Of a stretch of DNA of 34,290 bases, positions 12,428 through 21,192 are shown piece by piece. A model generated the notes under the pieces. The model was not told the origin of the DNA. It saw nothing but the letters and a program-made list of their open reading frames with translations, and did no database searches. This stretch comes from Nemertoderma westbladi (lineage: Eukaryota > Xenacoelomorpha > Nemertodermatida > Nemertodermatidae): contig JAUCBJ010000964.1 in the NCBI GenBank assembly GCA_032718475.1, positions 1-34,290 on the forward strand. The letters are read 5' to 3'. Within the stretch, counting starts at the first letter, position 1; every line of letters begins with the position of its first letter. Both the position numbers and the translations under genes were made by a program.

Positions 12428-13093
12428 ATTTTGTTACATTATCTCAACTTATCAGCGTTCGGTATATGAAGAAAGGATTTTATGGTTGCTCATTTATACA
12501 TTTCAATCATGTACTATATCGAATATAAGTGAAATTTATTAACAGGTACACTGGTACACAGTATTAATTAATCCTGGCCCACCGCCTTCACCCTCCACTG
12601 ATAATTTAAAATCGTAACTCATTCAATCTTTGACTAAGTTATACCAAAAATTATACATTTAAATCTAATTAAAGTTTATTGGAAGTTATCTCCTGCTTGG
12701 ATGTGATAAATCATTAATCCATCTTGACTATAGTCGACTGAAGCAAACTTATTCACCGTCTGTGTCCGTACAGTTTTACTGAACACTGTCGTCACTTTCT
12801 TTGGTTAATTTAGTGTCTTCTATTGGACGTTTCGCCATAATGGATTACAGTACATGTTAAACAATTATTTACATCCAGTAGCTAGTCCCGTCACTGCAAA
12901 TTGGATAATAAAGCTGCAATCATTAACATAAATGGAAATAATACATTCTGGAATACGGTAATTGAAGTTGTTTCCATGTCATTGATTACTTTGCAACGTT
13001 CCGTCCTATAGGCCGCAACGCTGCAAAGTAGTACTTTGCAGCGTTATGAGTAATTCACCAGAACGCTGTTAAGTTGACATAATGTAACAAAAT
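12428..13093. mobile_element. MITE-like element with 33-bp inverted ends
   Basis: The left end (12428-12460, starting ATTTTGTTACATTAT) and the reverse complement of the right end (13061-13093) match at 31 of 33 positions. The interior has no coding frame. A related palindromic word (TGCAAAGT...ACTTTGCA followed by GCGTTATGA) occurs both just outside the left end (12295-12322) and inside the right end (13017-13049). The true boundaries may therefore be wider than given. No convincing target duplication was found. Confidence 0.6.
13017..13045. repeat. Perfect 29-nt palindrome
   Basis: Two 14-base arms, AACGCTGCAAAGTA and its exact reverse complement, surround one central G. A shorter version with 8-base arms lies at 12295-12313, and both are followed by GCGTTATGA. 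This looks like a family of palindromic element ends. Confidence 0.85.
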
Positions 13094-13156
13094 ATATTGT
13101 AACAAACATTTTATTTTTTTTATTTTTAGATAATCTAAATAATATTTGTCATTTGG

Positions 13157-13590
13157 GTGGCTCCAAGGGGACATTGTCTTGTAAGAACCATTATATTTTT
13201 TAGTGGCCCTTTATGAACAGTGACTAATTAAGGCCATTTCAAACTTTTGGCTCAAATGGAACATGGTCTTGCATGGGCCATTGCCTTTTCAAAGGCGTTT
13301 GATAAAAATTGGCTAATATCGGGCCACATTATAGTTGAGTGGCTCCAAGCGACACTATCCAATATGGGCCATTTCAGATTTGAATGGCTTTAAGGGAAAA
13401 TTGCCTAATATATATGAAATATATTTCATATTTAAGTGGCTCTAATGGACAATGTCTTGTAAGAGCCATTTCATTTTTTGGTGGCCCTTTATGAACAGTG
13501 TCCAATAGAGGTCATTTTGAATTTTAGTGGCTCCAATGGAATATTGTATTGCATGGTACAATCCTTTTTAAAGGTTTTTATAAATATATT
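13157..13590. repeat. Direct repeats of a GGGCCATT-rich unit, right array
   Basis: A segment beginning GTGGCTCCAAGGG at 13157 recurs at 13436, about 279 bases later. The copies share long words such as TGTCTTGTAAGA and GTGGCCCTTTATGAACAGTG. Smaller sub-repeats with the GTGGCTCCAA word lie between. No coding frame is present. Confidence 0.65.
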
Positions 13591-14120
13591 CAAATTAAAT
13601 TAAACAGTATTAGATAAATAAAGCGGTTTTTTGTGAGAGAAATCCAGAAGTCCAATTTTTTCTTTTGAAAAATAGCTTTTATCATGAGGTTTTTATTCTA
13701 GAACATTTGACATTATGACAGTAAGATTGTAGCTAGAAATTTTGATTTTGTGTTAGCTAATACTTTTTATTAGCTAGTGAAACAATAAAAATTTAAAATT
13801 TAAAATAAAATTTCTTGTTGAAATTACTTTAATCATTGCTTTTATTATTTATTAGCTACCATAAATTTTACTAGATATCATGATAATTTAATTGAACAAT
13901 TTCAAAAATTTTAAGACCGCGTTTACACTACCGAGTCAAAGTCAAGGTCAAATTCAAAAGAAAATAAATATAGCTAGCTAGCAATAATAAATAATAATAC
14001 ATTATATAGGCCTAATATAATACATAAGGGCATTCTAGAAAAAATTAATTTCATGTGATATGTTTTACATTTTGTCCTTTAAGGTGGTAGTACCGGGCTA
14101 TAAAATGCTGTACAAATACC

Positions 14121-14138
14121 GGGGGGGGGGGGGGGGGG
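14121..14138. repeat. Poly(G) run of 18
   Basis: Eighteen consecutive G near the left end of the element at 13915-15279, one of four long G or C runs in the window. Confidence 0.9.
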
Positions 14139-14344
14139 TCATATTGACCCATCCCTCTAAAATCTACAAATATTAACGAAAACGTCTGAATTTACTGGGG
14201 TGGTAATATTGCAGCACCAAAATTACAAGTAGTGCATAATTTTCACAAAATTTGAAAGTTATATTTTTCGGCTAATTGTTTTTCAATATGGGTATATAGG
14301 TTTTCTGGGGTGCAAAATACATTGAAACAAGATGATACTATCTA

Positions 14345-14905
14345 CTGATCAATTTACACATTTTCCAAAATTTGGTGCTGGCACAACAATTTTCACCCAC
14401 CGGCGAAAAATACAAGTTTGAAAACATTTATGAAATTTTTACTGTTTCCATTGAATTCAGAACCCTAACAAACCCGTATAACGCAAGAAACAAGATGGCA
14501 CAATCAATTGATATATTTGATGGTTTTCAAAATTTGGTGCTAGCACCACATTTTGCACCCACTTCCGAAAAATACAAGTTTGAGATGTCTATTTCGATAA
14601 ATATATATTCCATTGAATTCAGAACAGCCATAAACCTCTAAAATGCAAGAAATAAATTGTCACAAGCAATTTTATCTATTGAATGGATTTTCAAAATTTC
14701 GTGCTAGCACCAAAATTTGCACACAGCACCGAAAAATACAAGTTTGATACGCTTGGTGCAACTCGTATATATTTCATCGAAACCAGAACCCAAAAAAACC
14801 CCAATTGCGTAAAAAACAAGTTTCAAACAATCACTTTACAAAATTAACATATTTCAAAATTTGGTGCTGGCACCAAAATTTGGCACCCGCCGAAAAAAAC
14901 AAGTT
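14345..14905. repeat. 163-bp tandem repeat, four copies, each with a palindrome
   Basis: The word TTTGGTGCT recurs at 14371, 14533, 14697 (as TTTCGTGCT) and 14860, a period of 162-164 bases. Around it each copy carries most of the palindrome TTTGGTGC-T(A/G)-GCACCAAA. It is followed by CCGAAAAATACAAGTTTGA and a more variable part with ATTCAGAACC. All copies lie inside the inverted-repeat element. Confidence 0.8.
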
Positions 14906-15412
14906 TGAAATTTCTAAATCAATTTATATGAATTCCATCCAATTGCTAAGACCAAAAAACCGGTGTAAATAAAAAAATAGAGATGTTACAATTCATATTT
15001 AATGAAATGTAATTTTCAAAAAACGTCTCAAAAAAAGTGCCAAAAGTAGGGTTAAAAAATGGTGCTATAACTCGAAAAACTACCCAATATTTTTGAAAAC
15101 GGTTTTCACTACTAGGAATACAATAGATTTTTAGGAAAAGTCATAAAATTTCAGATTCCCAACTGCGTTTGTTTCAGAATTATAATAAAAAAAACCACGG
15201 GGGAGGGTCATATTGGCCCCCTCCACCCCAGGTTTAATAGAGTTAACTTTGACTTTGACTCGGTAGTGTGAACGCGGCCTAAAAAGTTATTTTATTCATT
15301 TTATATACTTATTATATCCATTCCGTTCTTTTTAAATACTAACCAGGCCTTTGTCTAAAAAATATTTGTTCGCAATCTTGTTTCTTGTTCAAATCAGTCT
15401 TGTTTGCAATGT

Positions 15413-16103
15413 TTCAACTTACTGAACTACCTTGGAAGCACGCAGATTCAACTCACTGAACAACATTGGAAGCACGCAGATTCAACTGACTCAACTGCCT
15501 TGGAAGCACGCAGAATCAACAGACTCAACTACATTGGAAGCACAAAGATTCAACTGACGCAACTACCTTGGAAACACGCAGATTCAACTGACTCAACTGC
15601 CTTGGAAACACACAGATTCAACTGACTCAACTACCTTGGAAGCACGCAGATTCAACTGACTCAACTACATTGGAAGCACGCAGATTCAACTGACTCAACT
15701 ACCCTGGAAGCACGCAGATTCAACTGACTTAACTACATTGGAAGCACGCAGATTCAACTGACTCAACTACCTTGGAAGCACGCAGATTCAACTGACTCAA
15801 CTACCTTGGAAGCACGCAGATTCAACTGACTCAACTACCCTGGAAGCACGCAGATTCAACTGACTCAACTACATTGGAAGCACTCAGATTCAACTGACTC
15901 AACTACCCTGGAAGCACGCAGATTCAACTGACTCAACTACATTGGAAGCACGCAGATTCAACTGACTCAACTACATTGGAAGCACAGATTCAACTGACTC
16001 AACTACATTGGACGCACGCAGATTCATCTGACTCAACTACCTTGGAAACACGCAGATTCAACTGACTCAACTATCTTGGAAGCACGCAGATTCAACTGAC
16101 TCA
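15413..16103. repeat. 34-bp minisatellite, about 20 copies
   Basis: Tandem copies of a 34-bp unit whose core is TTGGAAGCACGCAGATTCAA followed by CTGACTCAACTAC. The variable positions are CTACC, CTACA or CTGCC before TTGG, and AAACAC for AAGCAC. One unit near 15971 lacks two bases. The array ends abruptly in a (TA)n run at 16103-16118. Since 34 is not a multiple of three, the open frame across it (15404-15625) is a by-product. Confidence 0.95.
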
Positions 16104-16118
16104 TATATATATATATAT

Positions 16119-16566
16119 TTATCTGCAGCTGTTTTGAGCGCCATAAATGGAACTTATATTTTTTGATATTTATTATTGTCTTTTATTTTAAGTTGGTACA
16201 TGATTTTTGAATTTGGGGCTGCTCAGAATTGATGTAGCGGTTATTTCCACTAATTTTAACCCACCACCCTCACTTATATCTCAGTTTTGAAATAAAAAAA
16301 TAAAATTATATATTAACCTCATAATTAAAAACTACCTCACCCTTGGTACCACCATCGATGCCACAGTTTTATCACGAAATTGCTAACACCATCGCACCAT
16401 AACATAAATTTTAGACAGTAACTAATAGCAATAGGGTTTGTACTTACAGTATAGTAAGAAATGTGTTTTATAATATGTTTTAATTTTAAAATAATCATTA
16501 ATTAATTCGTATCGTTAATCGTTAATTATAGCATCACATCTTGACAGTCGCATTTGACAATATTAT
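16119..16566. other. AT-rich spacer between minisatellite and LTR element
   Basis: No coding frame, RNA gene or repeat recognised. It ends in the ATTG target duplication of the provirus. Confidence 0.6.
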
Positions 16567-16570
16567 ATTG

Positions 16571-16800
16571 TGTAGAGAGCGTAGTCTCTCAACGTTTAAT
16601 ATTTACATGAGTCAGTACAGCAGTAAGTAAAACCAGTATTAGTAATGACTACGGGTACAGCCACTGTCTGACTGTAACAATAGTTTCCATGAAACCGAAA
16701 GTTGATACAGTGCAGTGATGGGTGCATACTGCAGTAAGGTACAACAGTATTAGTTCAATTAAGGTTCGATGACCCCTAATATATATATATGGCCACTACA
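16571..16800 (-). repeat. 3' LTR (230 bp)
   Basis: Begins TGTAG and ends CTACA, as LTRs with TG...CA ends do. It differs from the LTR at 20708-20937 at two positions (C against T in the word ACTA(C/T)GGG, and A against C in AATT(A/C)AGG). In element orientation an (AT)n TATA-like stretch lies near its start. A short hairpin (AGAGA/TCTCT) lies at its far end. Confidence 0.95.
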
Positions 16801-16817
16801 TGGCTCCCCCCAGAACC
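16801..16817 (-). other. Polypurine tract next to the 3' LTR
   Basis: On the minus strand the sequence directly before the LTR reads CTGGGGGGAGCCA, a G/A-rich tract where plus-strand priming is expected. It starts just after the pol stop codon at 16822. Confidence 0.7.
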
Positions 16818-16821
16818 TGAA

Positions 16822-19332
16822 TTAATAAAAATAGTCCGGCTGCCGGATGGCCCGCCCACTTCGAGTTGCTATGGTAGTTTGCGGTGGTTCGGGTGAATTG
16901 CAGGGACTGGGGGGAGGGAGGTCCGGGGGTGTCACTGTAGGTGGTCGACCACGGCGCGGTGGGATGGCCACAATGACGGGTTCATCGATAGCGAGGTGGG
17001 CCGGTTTGAGTCTGTCGATGGAGACGGTCTCCTGACGCCCGCCCACCTCAATGACGAACGTCTTTGAGCCGCGCTGTACGACCTTGTACGGCCCGGTGTA
17101 GGGCCGCTGTAAGGGAGCGCGGTGAGCATCAGTGCGTAAAAAGACATCGTCACTGGTTGTTAGTTGTGACGGCACTGACGATTTGGGTTGGCCATGACGG
17201 GAGGTTGGTGTGGGCATGAACTGCCGTGCGTGGTAGTGGAGGCCCGTGAGGAAAGCTGTCGAGTTCGGAGGGTCGGTTGGCGAGGCAACGAAGTCGCCAG
17301 GCACCGTCAGTGGCTCGCCGTAGACCAGCTCGGCCGATGAGCAGTGGAGGTCCTCTTTGGGGGCGGTCCGGTAGCCCAGAAGGGCCCATGGCAGTTCGTC
17401 GACCCAGTTTGGTCCAGTTAGTCGGGCTCTAAGGGAGGCCTTGAGGGAACGGTGGAACCGTTCCACCAGGCCCTTTGCCTGCGGATGGTAGGCCGTCGTC
17501 CGGTGGAGTTTGGTGCCGAAGAGTCTGTTGACGTCGGCCCACAACTCTGAGGTGAACTGACTGCCGCGGTCGGAGGATAGTTCGACCGGTACGCCGAACC
17601 GGGCGATCCAGTGGGCGAGGAGAGCGCGGGCACAGCTCTCGGTTGTGGAGTCGGCGAGCGGGATGGCCTCGGGCCAACGAGTAGTCCGGTCGACGATCGT
17701 AAACAGGTAGGTGGAGCCTCTGGATGGAGGGAGGGGCCCTACCAGGTCGACGTTGACATGGTCGAACCGGCGTCGAGGAACAGAGAATGTCTCGAGGGGG
17801 GCCTTTATATGGCGTTGAACCTTAGAGGTCTGGCAGGCGACGCAAGCCTTGGCCCAGCTCGTCACTTGTTTGGACAGGCCGTGCCAGACGAAACGCTCGG
17901 AGAGGAGTTTCCTAGTGGAGCGGATTGATGGGTGGGACAGCGAATGGACCACATCGAACATGTGGCGGCGCCACGTGCTGGGGACTATCGGCCGAGGTCG
18001 GCCCGTAGAGACGTCACAGAGGAGCGTGACGTCATCGTCCGCGAGTGTGACGTCATGTAGATCAAGGCTACCAGGGTTTGCCTGGAAGGCCTGTAGTTCG
18101 TCATCCTCCCGTTGGGCGGCCGACATGGCCTTATAGTCGACCCCGAGTTGGGTCGACAGATGGCCCACGAAGCTGCGAGAGAGGGCGTCCGCGACCTGGT
18201 TGTCCTTTCCGTCTACGTGGCGTACATTCGTGGTGAATTCCAAGATGTACGCCAGGTGGCGCTGTTGACGGGGGGACCAGGGGTCAGTGACCTTTGAGAA
18301 GGCCTGAGTTAGGGGTTTATGGTCCGTGTAGGCCACAAACGTTCGGCCTTCGAGAAAATAACGGAAGTGGCGGACCGCGAGGTATAAGCCGAGGAGTTCG
18401 CGGTCGTAGGCGCTGTACTTCCGTTCGGGAGGGTGAAGTTGTCGGCTGAAGAACGCGAGCGGTCGCCACTTTCCATCGGTCCACTGTTCTAGTGCCGCGC
18501 CGACAGCTGAGTCTGATGCGTCGGTGGTGACGGAGGTCGGCGCATCGTGGCGAGGGTGGACGAGCATGGCGGCGTTTGCGAGGGCCCGCTTGGAGGACTC
18601 GAAGGACGCGGCTAGTTCGTGAGTCCAGTCGACGTCCCTAGCCTTGGTGGCGACGGCGGCGTAAAGTGGCTGCAGTGCGGCAGCAGCTGCGGGTATAAAT
18701 CGGTGGTAAAACGTTACCATACCGATAAACTCCCGCAACCCTTTGGTGGTGGTTGGACGCGGGAAGGAGCGGACGGCTTCTACCTTTTCGGGGAGCAGAT
18801 GGGCGCCGGATGCATTTACGACGTGGCCCAGGAACTGGATTTCCACCACCCCGAACACGCACTTCGCAAGGTTGACAACAAGGCCGTAGTCTTGGAGCTG
18901 CTGGAAGAGTTGACGCAGATGGGCGAGGTGTTCCTCGGGGGTTGCACTCGCGATGAGGATATCGTCGAGGTACACGTAGAGGAAGTCCAGCCCGGAGCAC
19001 ACAGAGTCCATCAGGCGTTGGAAGGCCTGGGCGGCGTTCTTGAGGCCGAACGGCATACGAACGAATTCGAAGAGGCCGAACGGAGTGACAACGGCGGTCT
19101 TGGGAATGTCTCCGGGCGCCACGGGGATCTGGTGGTAGCCCCGCACCAGATCGACCTTGGAGAATATCGTGGCCCCTGCGAGTCGCGCCGAGAAGTCCTG
19201 GATGTGCGGGACGGGGTACCGATCGGGGGTCGTGGCGTCATTGAGGAGACGGTAGTCGCCGCAGGGCCGCCAACCGCCGTTTGGTTTGGGCGCCATGTGG
19301 AGGGGAGACGACCAGGGGCTATTCGAACGGCG
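16822..19332 (-). CDS. pol: Pol: reverse transcriptase, RNase H, integrase
   Basis: One open frame of over 830 codons; numbering here is from the internal ATG at 19296, but the frame is open up to 19332, coding the usual '[12 protein letters not shown]' start of Gypsy RT. RT: first catalytic Asp at 49 (KVDL), YLDD at 109-112. RNase H: Asp 259 (TTDASDS), Glu 300, Asp 325 (TDHKPL), Asp 370. Integrase: zinc site H451-x3-H455-x29-C485-x2-C488, then the D517, D576, E612 triad with 35 residues between the last two. It ends with a basic, proline-rich tail and no obvious chromodomain. All catalytic residues I could check are present, so this part looks functional in sequence. The enzymes copy the element's RNA to DNA and insert it into chromosomes. 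Upstream, the protease frame is out of phase because of the A/T insertion at 19333-19348. Confidence 0.95.
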   Translation of the reverse strand, partial: RRSNSPWSSPLHMAPKPNGGWRPCGDYRLLNDATTPDRYPVPHIQDFSARLAGATIFSKVDLVRGYHQIPVAPGDIPKTAVVTPFGLFEFVRMPFGLKNAAQAFQRLMDSVCSGLDFLYVYLDDILIASATPEEHLAHLRQLFQQLQDYGLVVNLAKCVFGVVEIQFLGHVVNASGAHLLPEKVEAVRSFPRPTTTKGLREFIGMVTFYHRFIPAAAAALQPLYAAVATKARDVDWTHELAASFESSKRALANAAMLVHPRHDAPTSVTTDASDSAVGAALEQWTDGKWRPLAFFSRQLHPPERKYSAYDRELLGLYLAVRHFRYFLEGRTFVAYTDHKPLTQAFSKVTDPWSPRQQRHLAYILEFTTNVRHVDGKDNQVADALSRSFVGHLSTQLGVDYKAMSAAQREDDELQAFQANPGSLDLHDVTLADDDVTLLCDVSTGRPRPIVPSTWRRHMFDVVHSLSHPSIRSTRKLLSERFVWHGLSKQVTSWAKACVACQTSKVQRHIKAPLETFSVPRRRFDHVNVDLVGPLPPSRGSTYLFTIVDRTTRWPEAIPLADSTTESCARALLAHWIARFGVPVELSSDRGSQFTSELWADVNRLFGTKLHRTTAYHPQAKGLVERFHRSLKASLRARLTGPNWVDELPWALLGYRTAPKEDLHCSSAELVYGEPLTVPGDFVASPTDPPNSTAFLTGLHYHARQFMPTPTSRHGQPKSSVPSQLTTSDDVFLRTDAHRAPLQRPYTGPYKVVQRGSKTFVIEVGGRQETVSIDRLKPAHLAIDEPVIVAIPPRRGRPPTVTPPDLPPPSPCNSPEPPQTTIATRSGRAIRQPDYFY

Positions 19333-19993
19333 AATAATTTGATAATTTAATAATCACCTCCATCTTGTGGAACTCTTCACGCGCGATCTCGAGTTTATCG
19401 AGAGGGAGTCGACGGGCGCGGGCGTGAACGGGAGGACCAGTGGTCGGAATGTAATGCTCCACGCCGTGGCGAGTAGACGAGTCCGAGAAGGTTGGCGTCG
19501 TGATGGCGGGGAACTCCGCCAGGAGGTCGGAGTAAACTCGGTCCACGGAGGTCGACGCGAGGTGAGGATGGGTTCCCGGGATGGTGGAGGAGGAGCAACG
19601 GAGGGGGATCGGCTGGAAAGTTTCCATGTCGATGAGTTGCTGCCCCTTAACGTCAACCATCAGGGCGTGGTCGCAGAGGAAATCAGCCCCAAGCAACGGT
19701 TGGGGGACGTCTGCGATGACGAAGTCCCAGTGGGTCCGCCGGTCATTGAACCGCAGGGGGATAGAGCGCGTCCCGTAGGAACGAATCGATGATCCGTTGA
19801 CGGCGCGGAGCGGCGGCCCAGTACGTCCGGAACGGGTGTCGAATCCGCTGGCGGGGAACACACTCACCTGGGCGCCGGTGTCCACGAGGAAGTGGCGCCC
19901 GGAGTTCCGGTCCCAGAGGTAGAGGAGGTTATCCCGCTGTTTGTATCGACCAGTCGACGCCGCGGCTACCGTCGGCTGGTCGGGGCGTTTCCC
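19319..19993 (-). CDS. Aspartic protease part of Pol, frame interrupted at its end
   Basis: The frame enters from Gag through the slippery site at 19987-19993 and is open to the TAG at 19319. The catalytic triad DTG occurs in [20 protein letters not shown] downstream is the typical C-terminal protease word of Gypsy elements. The linker to reverse transcriptase follows ([12 protein letters not shown]). The enzyme would cut the Gag-Pol polyprotein inside the particle. The frame continues into an A/T-only segment and stops. The reverse transcriptase frame begins immediately on the other side of that segment, so the break looks like a 16-base insertion. An ATG at 20017 is probably not used if frameshifting operates. 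Confidence 0.85.
   Translation of the reverse strand, partial: GKRPDQPTVAAASTGRYKQRDNLLYLWDRNSGRHFLVDTGAQVSVFPASGFDTRSGRTGPPLRAVNGSSIRSYGTRSIPLRFNDRRTHWDFVIADVPQPLLGADFLCDHALMVDVKGQQLIDMETFQPIPLRCSSSTIPGTHPHLASTSVDRVYSDLLAEFPAITTPTFSDSSTRHGVEHYIPTTGPPVHARARRLPLDKLEIAREEFHKMEVIIKLSNYSPFE
19333..19348 (-). other. A/T-only 16-nt insertion breaking pol
   Basis: Positions 19333-19354 are a 22-base run of only A and T within G/C-rich coding sequence. Removing 16 bases would bring the protease and RT frames into register. The run contains a near-tandem AAATTAT duplication, suggesting slippage or patch repair. Confidence 0.7.
19947..19993 (-). promoter_or_regulatory. Programmed -1 frameshift signal, Gag to Pol
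   Basis: On the minus strand the heptamer GGGAAAC (19993-19987) lies in the Gag frame exactly as G GGA AAC, the X XXY YYZ rule for tandem slippage. Four bases later a hairpin begins: CGACCAG pairs with CTGGTCG, then CGACG with CGTCG, separated by one mismatch, with a ten-base loop (19982-19947). Slipping back one base carries ribosomes from the zinc-knuckle frame, which stops at 19966, into the protease frame. Retroviruses use the same arrangement. The signal, its phase and the frames agree, so I am confident; efficiency is unknown. Confidence 0.85.
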
Positions 19994-20648
19994 GGGAAGG
20001 AACACGGCGCCTTGCACTGCTTGGCAGCGCTACCGAACCGAGCGTGGTAGTAACACACGCTTTTGGTGTCAGGCTGAGCAGTGCCGGAGGAGTTTGTGGA
20101 GGAGTCCGAGTCGAGTTTGTCATCCCCCTGTTCACGCCGGCCAGTTGGGATTGTCCCTGGCGTTTGGCCAACCAAAGAACGTCGGCGGTCGCAGCCAGGG
20201 CGCGGGGGTCCTCGAAAGAGTCGTTGGAGATTTGTAGCCGAATGTCCTCGGGGAGCTGTTCGAGGAAGAGTTGCTCGAACAGCAAACACGGCGTGTGCCC
20301 GGTGAGGAGCCCCAGCATCTCGTCCATGAGTTCGGACGGCTTGCGGTCGCCCAGCCCACGCATATGGAGGAGTCTCGCAGCGCGCTCCCGCCGACTCAGG
20401 GCGAAAGTCCCGAGGAGCCTCGCCTTCAGTCCCTCGTACTTCCCATCTGTAGGCGGAGCGGTGAGTGTGTCGAGGAGGCGAGTGGCGGTCGGCTGGTCGA
20501 GAGAGGTGACGACGTGATAGTACTTTGTCGAGTCGTCGACAATCCTCCGGAGTTGGAACTGGGCCTCCACCTGCGCGAACCAGACGGATGGGTTTTCCGT
20601 CCAGAACGGGGGCAGTTTGATGGCGACCGCGTTGAGGTCGTTAGCCAT
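19966..20648 (-). CDS. gag: Gag with CHCC-type zinc motif, one frame interruption
   Basis: Starts at the ATG at 20648, about 60 bases after the 5' LTR. Residues 1-160 form the helical capsid-like part, with words such as PPFWTENPSVWFAQVEAQF, LGDRKPSELMDEM and LFLEQLPEDIR, which I recognise from CsRn1-type Gag proteins. A serine/aspartate-rich linker follows, then C-x2-H-x9-C-x3-C (CYYH...CKAPC) near the C-terminus, a CHCC knuckle instead of the usual CCHC. It packages the element RNA. The first part and the zinc motif are in different frames. The change falls at a run of five G (20124-20128), probably a lost base in this copy; slippage at the run cannot be excluded. The zinc-motif frame ends at 19966, just past the slippery site that leads into protease. 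Confidence 0.85.
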
Positions 20649-20707
20649 CGGTAGCTACAGAGCTACGCCTGTACGCGAAATCCGTTCGCGCAAGTCTGGG
20701 TCACCAA
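20649..20707 (-). promoter_or_regulatory. Primer-binding site and leader hairpin
   Basis: Right after the LTR the minus strand reads TTGGTGACCCAGACTTGCG. The part starting at TGG resembles the complement of the 3' end of tRNA-Trp, the primer reported for CsRn1/Kabuki elements (about 14 of 20 positions against the tRNA as I remember it). A perfect 6-bp hairpin, CGCGAA/TTCGCG, follows directly and could serve in RNA packaging or priming. Confidence 0.65.
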
Positions 20708-20937
20708 TGTAGAGAGCGTAGTCTCTCAACGTTTAATATTTACATGAGTCAGTACAGCAGTAAGTAAAACCAGTATTAGTAATGACTATGGGTACAGCCA
20801 CTGTCTGACTGTAACAATAGTTTCCATGAAACCGAAAGTTGATACAGTGCAGTGATGGGTGCATACTGCAGTAAGGTACAACAGTATTAGTTCAATTCAG
20901 GTTCGATGACCCCTAATATATATATATGGCCACTACA
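20708..20937 (-). repeat. Inner 5' LTR (230 bp)
   Basis: TGTAG...CTACA ends, two differences from the 3' LTR and one from the outer LTR. It is the LTR directly next to gag. Confidence 0.95.
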
Positions 20938-20958
20938 TGATCTCGTCTGGGTCACCAA
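20938..20958 (-). other. 21-bp linker between tandem LTRs, primer-site-like
   Basis: On the minus strand it starts TTGGTGACCCAGAC, identical to the primer-binding site after the inner LTR for 14 bases, then differs. The 18 bases TGGTGACCCAGACGAGAT fit the complement of tRNA-Trp better (about 16 of 20 positions counting two further bases, from memory) than the element's own leader does. Confidence 0.7.
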
Positions 20959-21188
20959 TGTAGAGAGCATAGTCTCTCAACGTTTAATATTTACATGAGT
21001 CAGTACAGCAGTAAGTAAAACCAGTATTAGTAATGACTATGGGTACAGCCACTGTCTGACTGTAACAATAGTTTCCATGAAACCGAAAGTTGATACAGTG
21101 CAGTGATGGGTGCATACTGCAGTAAGGTACAACAGTATTAGTTCAATTCAGGTTCGATGACCCCTAATATATATATATGGCCACTACA
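20959..21188 (-). repeat. Outer 5' LTR (230 bp)
   Basis: Identical to the inner 5' LTR except for one base (A for G in GAGAGC(A/G)TAG), and different from the 3' LTR at three positions. It is flanked on the outside by the ATTG target duplication at 21189-21192. Confidence 0.95.
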
Positions 21189-21192
21189 ATTG

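Larger units (their letters stand above)
13915..15279. mobile_element. Non-autonomous DNA element, PIF/Harbinger-like ends
   Basis: Inverted ends of 38 bases match at 34 positions. The left starts GACCGCGTTTACACTACC at 13915; the right, read from 15279 inward, starts GGCCGCGTTCACACTACC. TAA flanks both sides (13912-13914 and 15280-15282). A 3-bp TWA target duplication with GG/GA-starting ends is typical of PIF/Harbinger elements, hence the tentative call. There is no transposase. The interior carries an 18-base G run, a repeated GGGTCATATTG(A/G)CCC word near both ends (about 14136 and 15206), and a 163-bp tandem repeat described separately. The open frame at 14372-14641 lies within the repeat and is not called. 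Confidence 0.6.
16567..21192 (-). mobile_element. Ty3/Gypsy LTR retrotransposon, CsRn1/Kabuki type, with tandem 5' LTRs
   Basis: Order along the minus strand: LTR (21188-20959), 21-bp linker, LTR (20937-20708), primer-binding site, gag, protease, reverse transcriptase-RNase H-integrase, polypurine tract, LTR (16800-16571). ATTG occurs at both outer edges (16567-16570 and 21189-21192), so all three LTRs entered as one unit. Gypsy membership follows from the RT-RNase H-integrase order. The CsRn1/Kabuki type is suggested by the C-x2-H-x9-C-x3-C Gag motif and a primer site resembling the complement of tRNA-Trp. The LTRs differ at only 1-3 of 230 positions, so insertion was recent. The internal region is strongly G/C-rich against an AT-rich host. 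The copy is probably not autonomous because its frames are interrupted at 20124-20128 and 19333-19348. Confidence 0.93.

Noticed and set aside
15404-15625. 73-codon frame with repeated HWKHADST-like words
   Set aside because: A translation of the 34-bp minisatellite; the unit length is not a multiple of three.
15413-16103. Possible CRISPR array
   Set aside because: The repeats are contiguous without unique spacers, and the genome is eukaryotic; this is a minisatellite.
16822-19332. A chromodomain at the integrase C-terminus
   Set aside because: The tail is basic and proline-rich and lacks the aromatic cage pattern of chromodomains.
18619-19350. 243-codon plus-strand frame, with other long frames at 16847-17035, 17611-18297 and 19367-20654
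   Set aside because: They lie antisense to the retrotransposon's gag and pol genes. High G/C content and pol codon use leave the opposite strand open; there are no motifs of their own.
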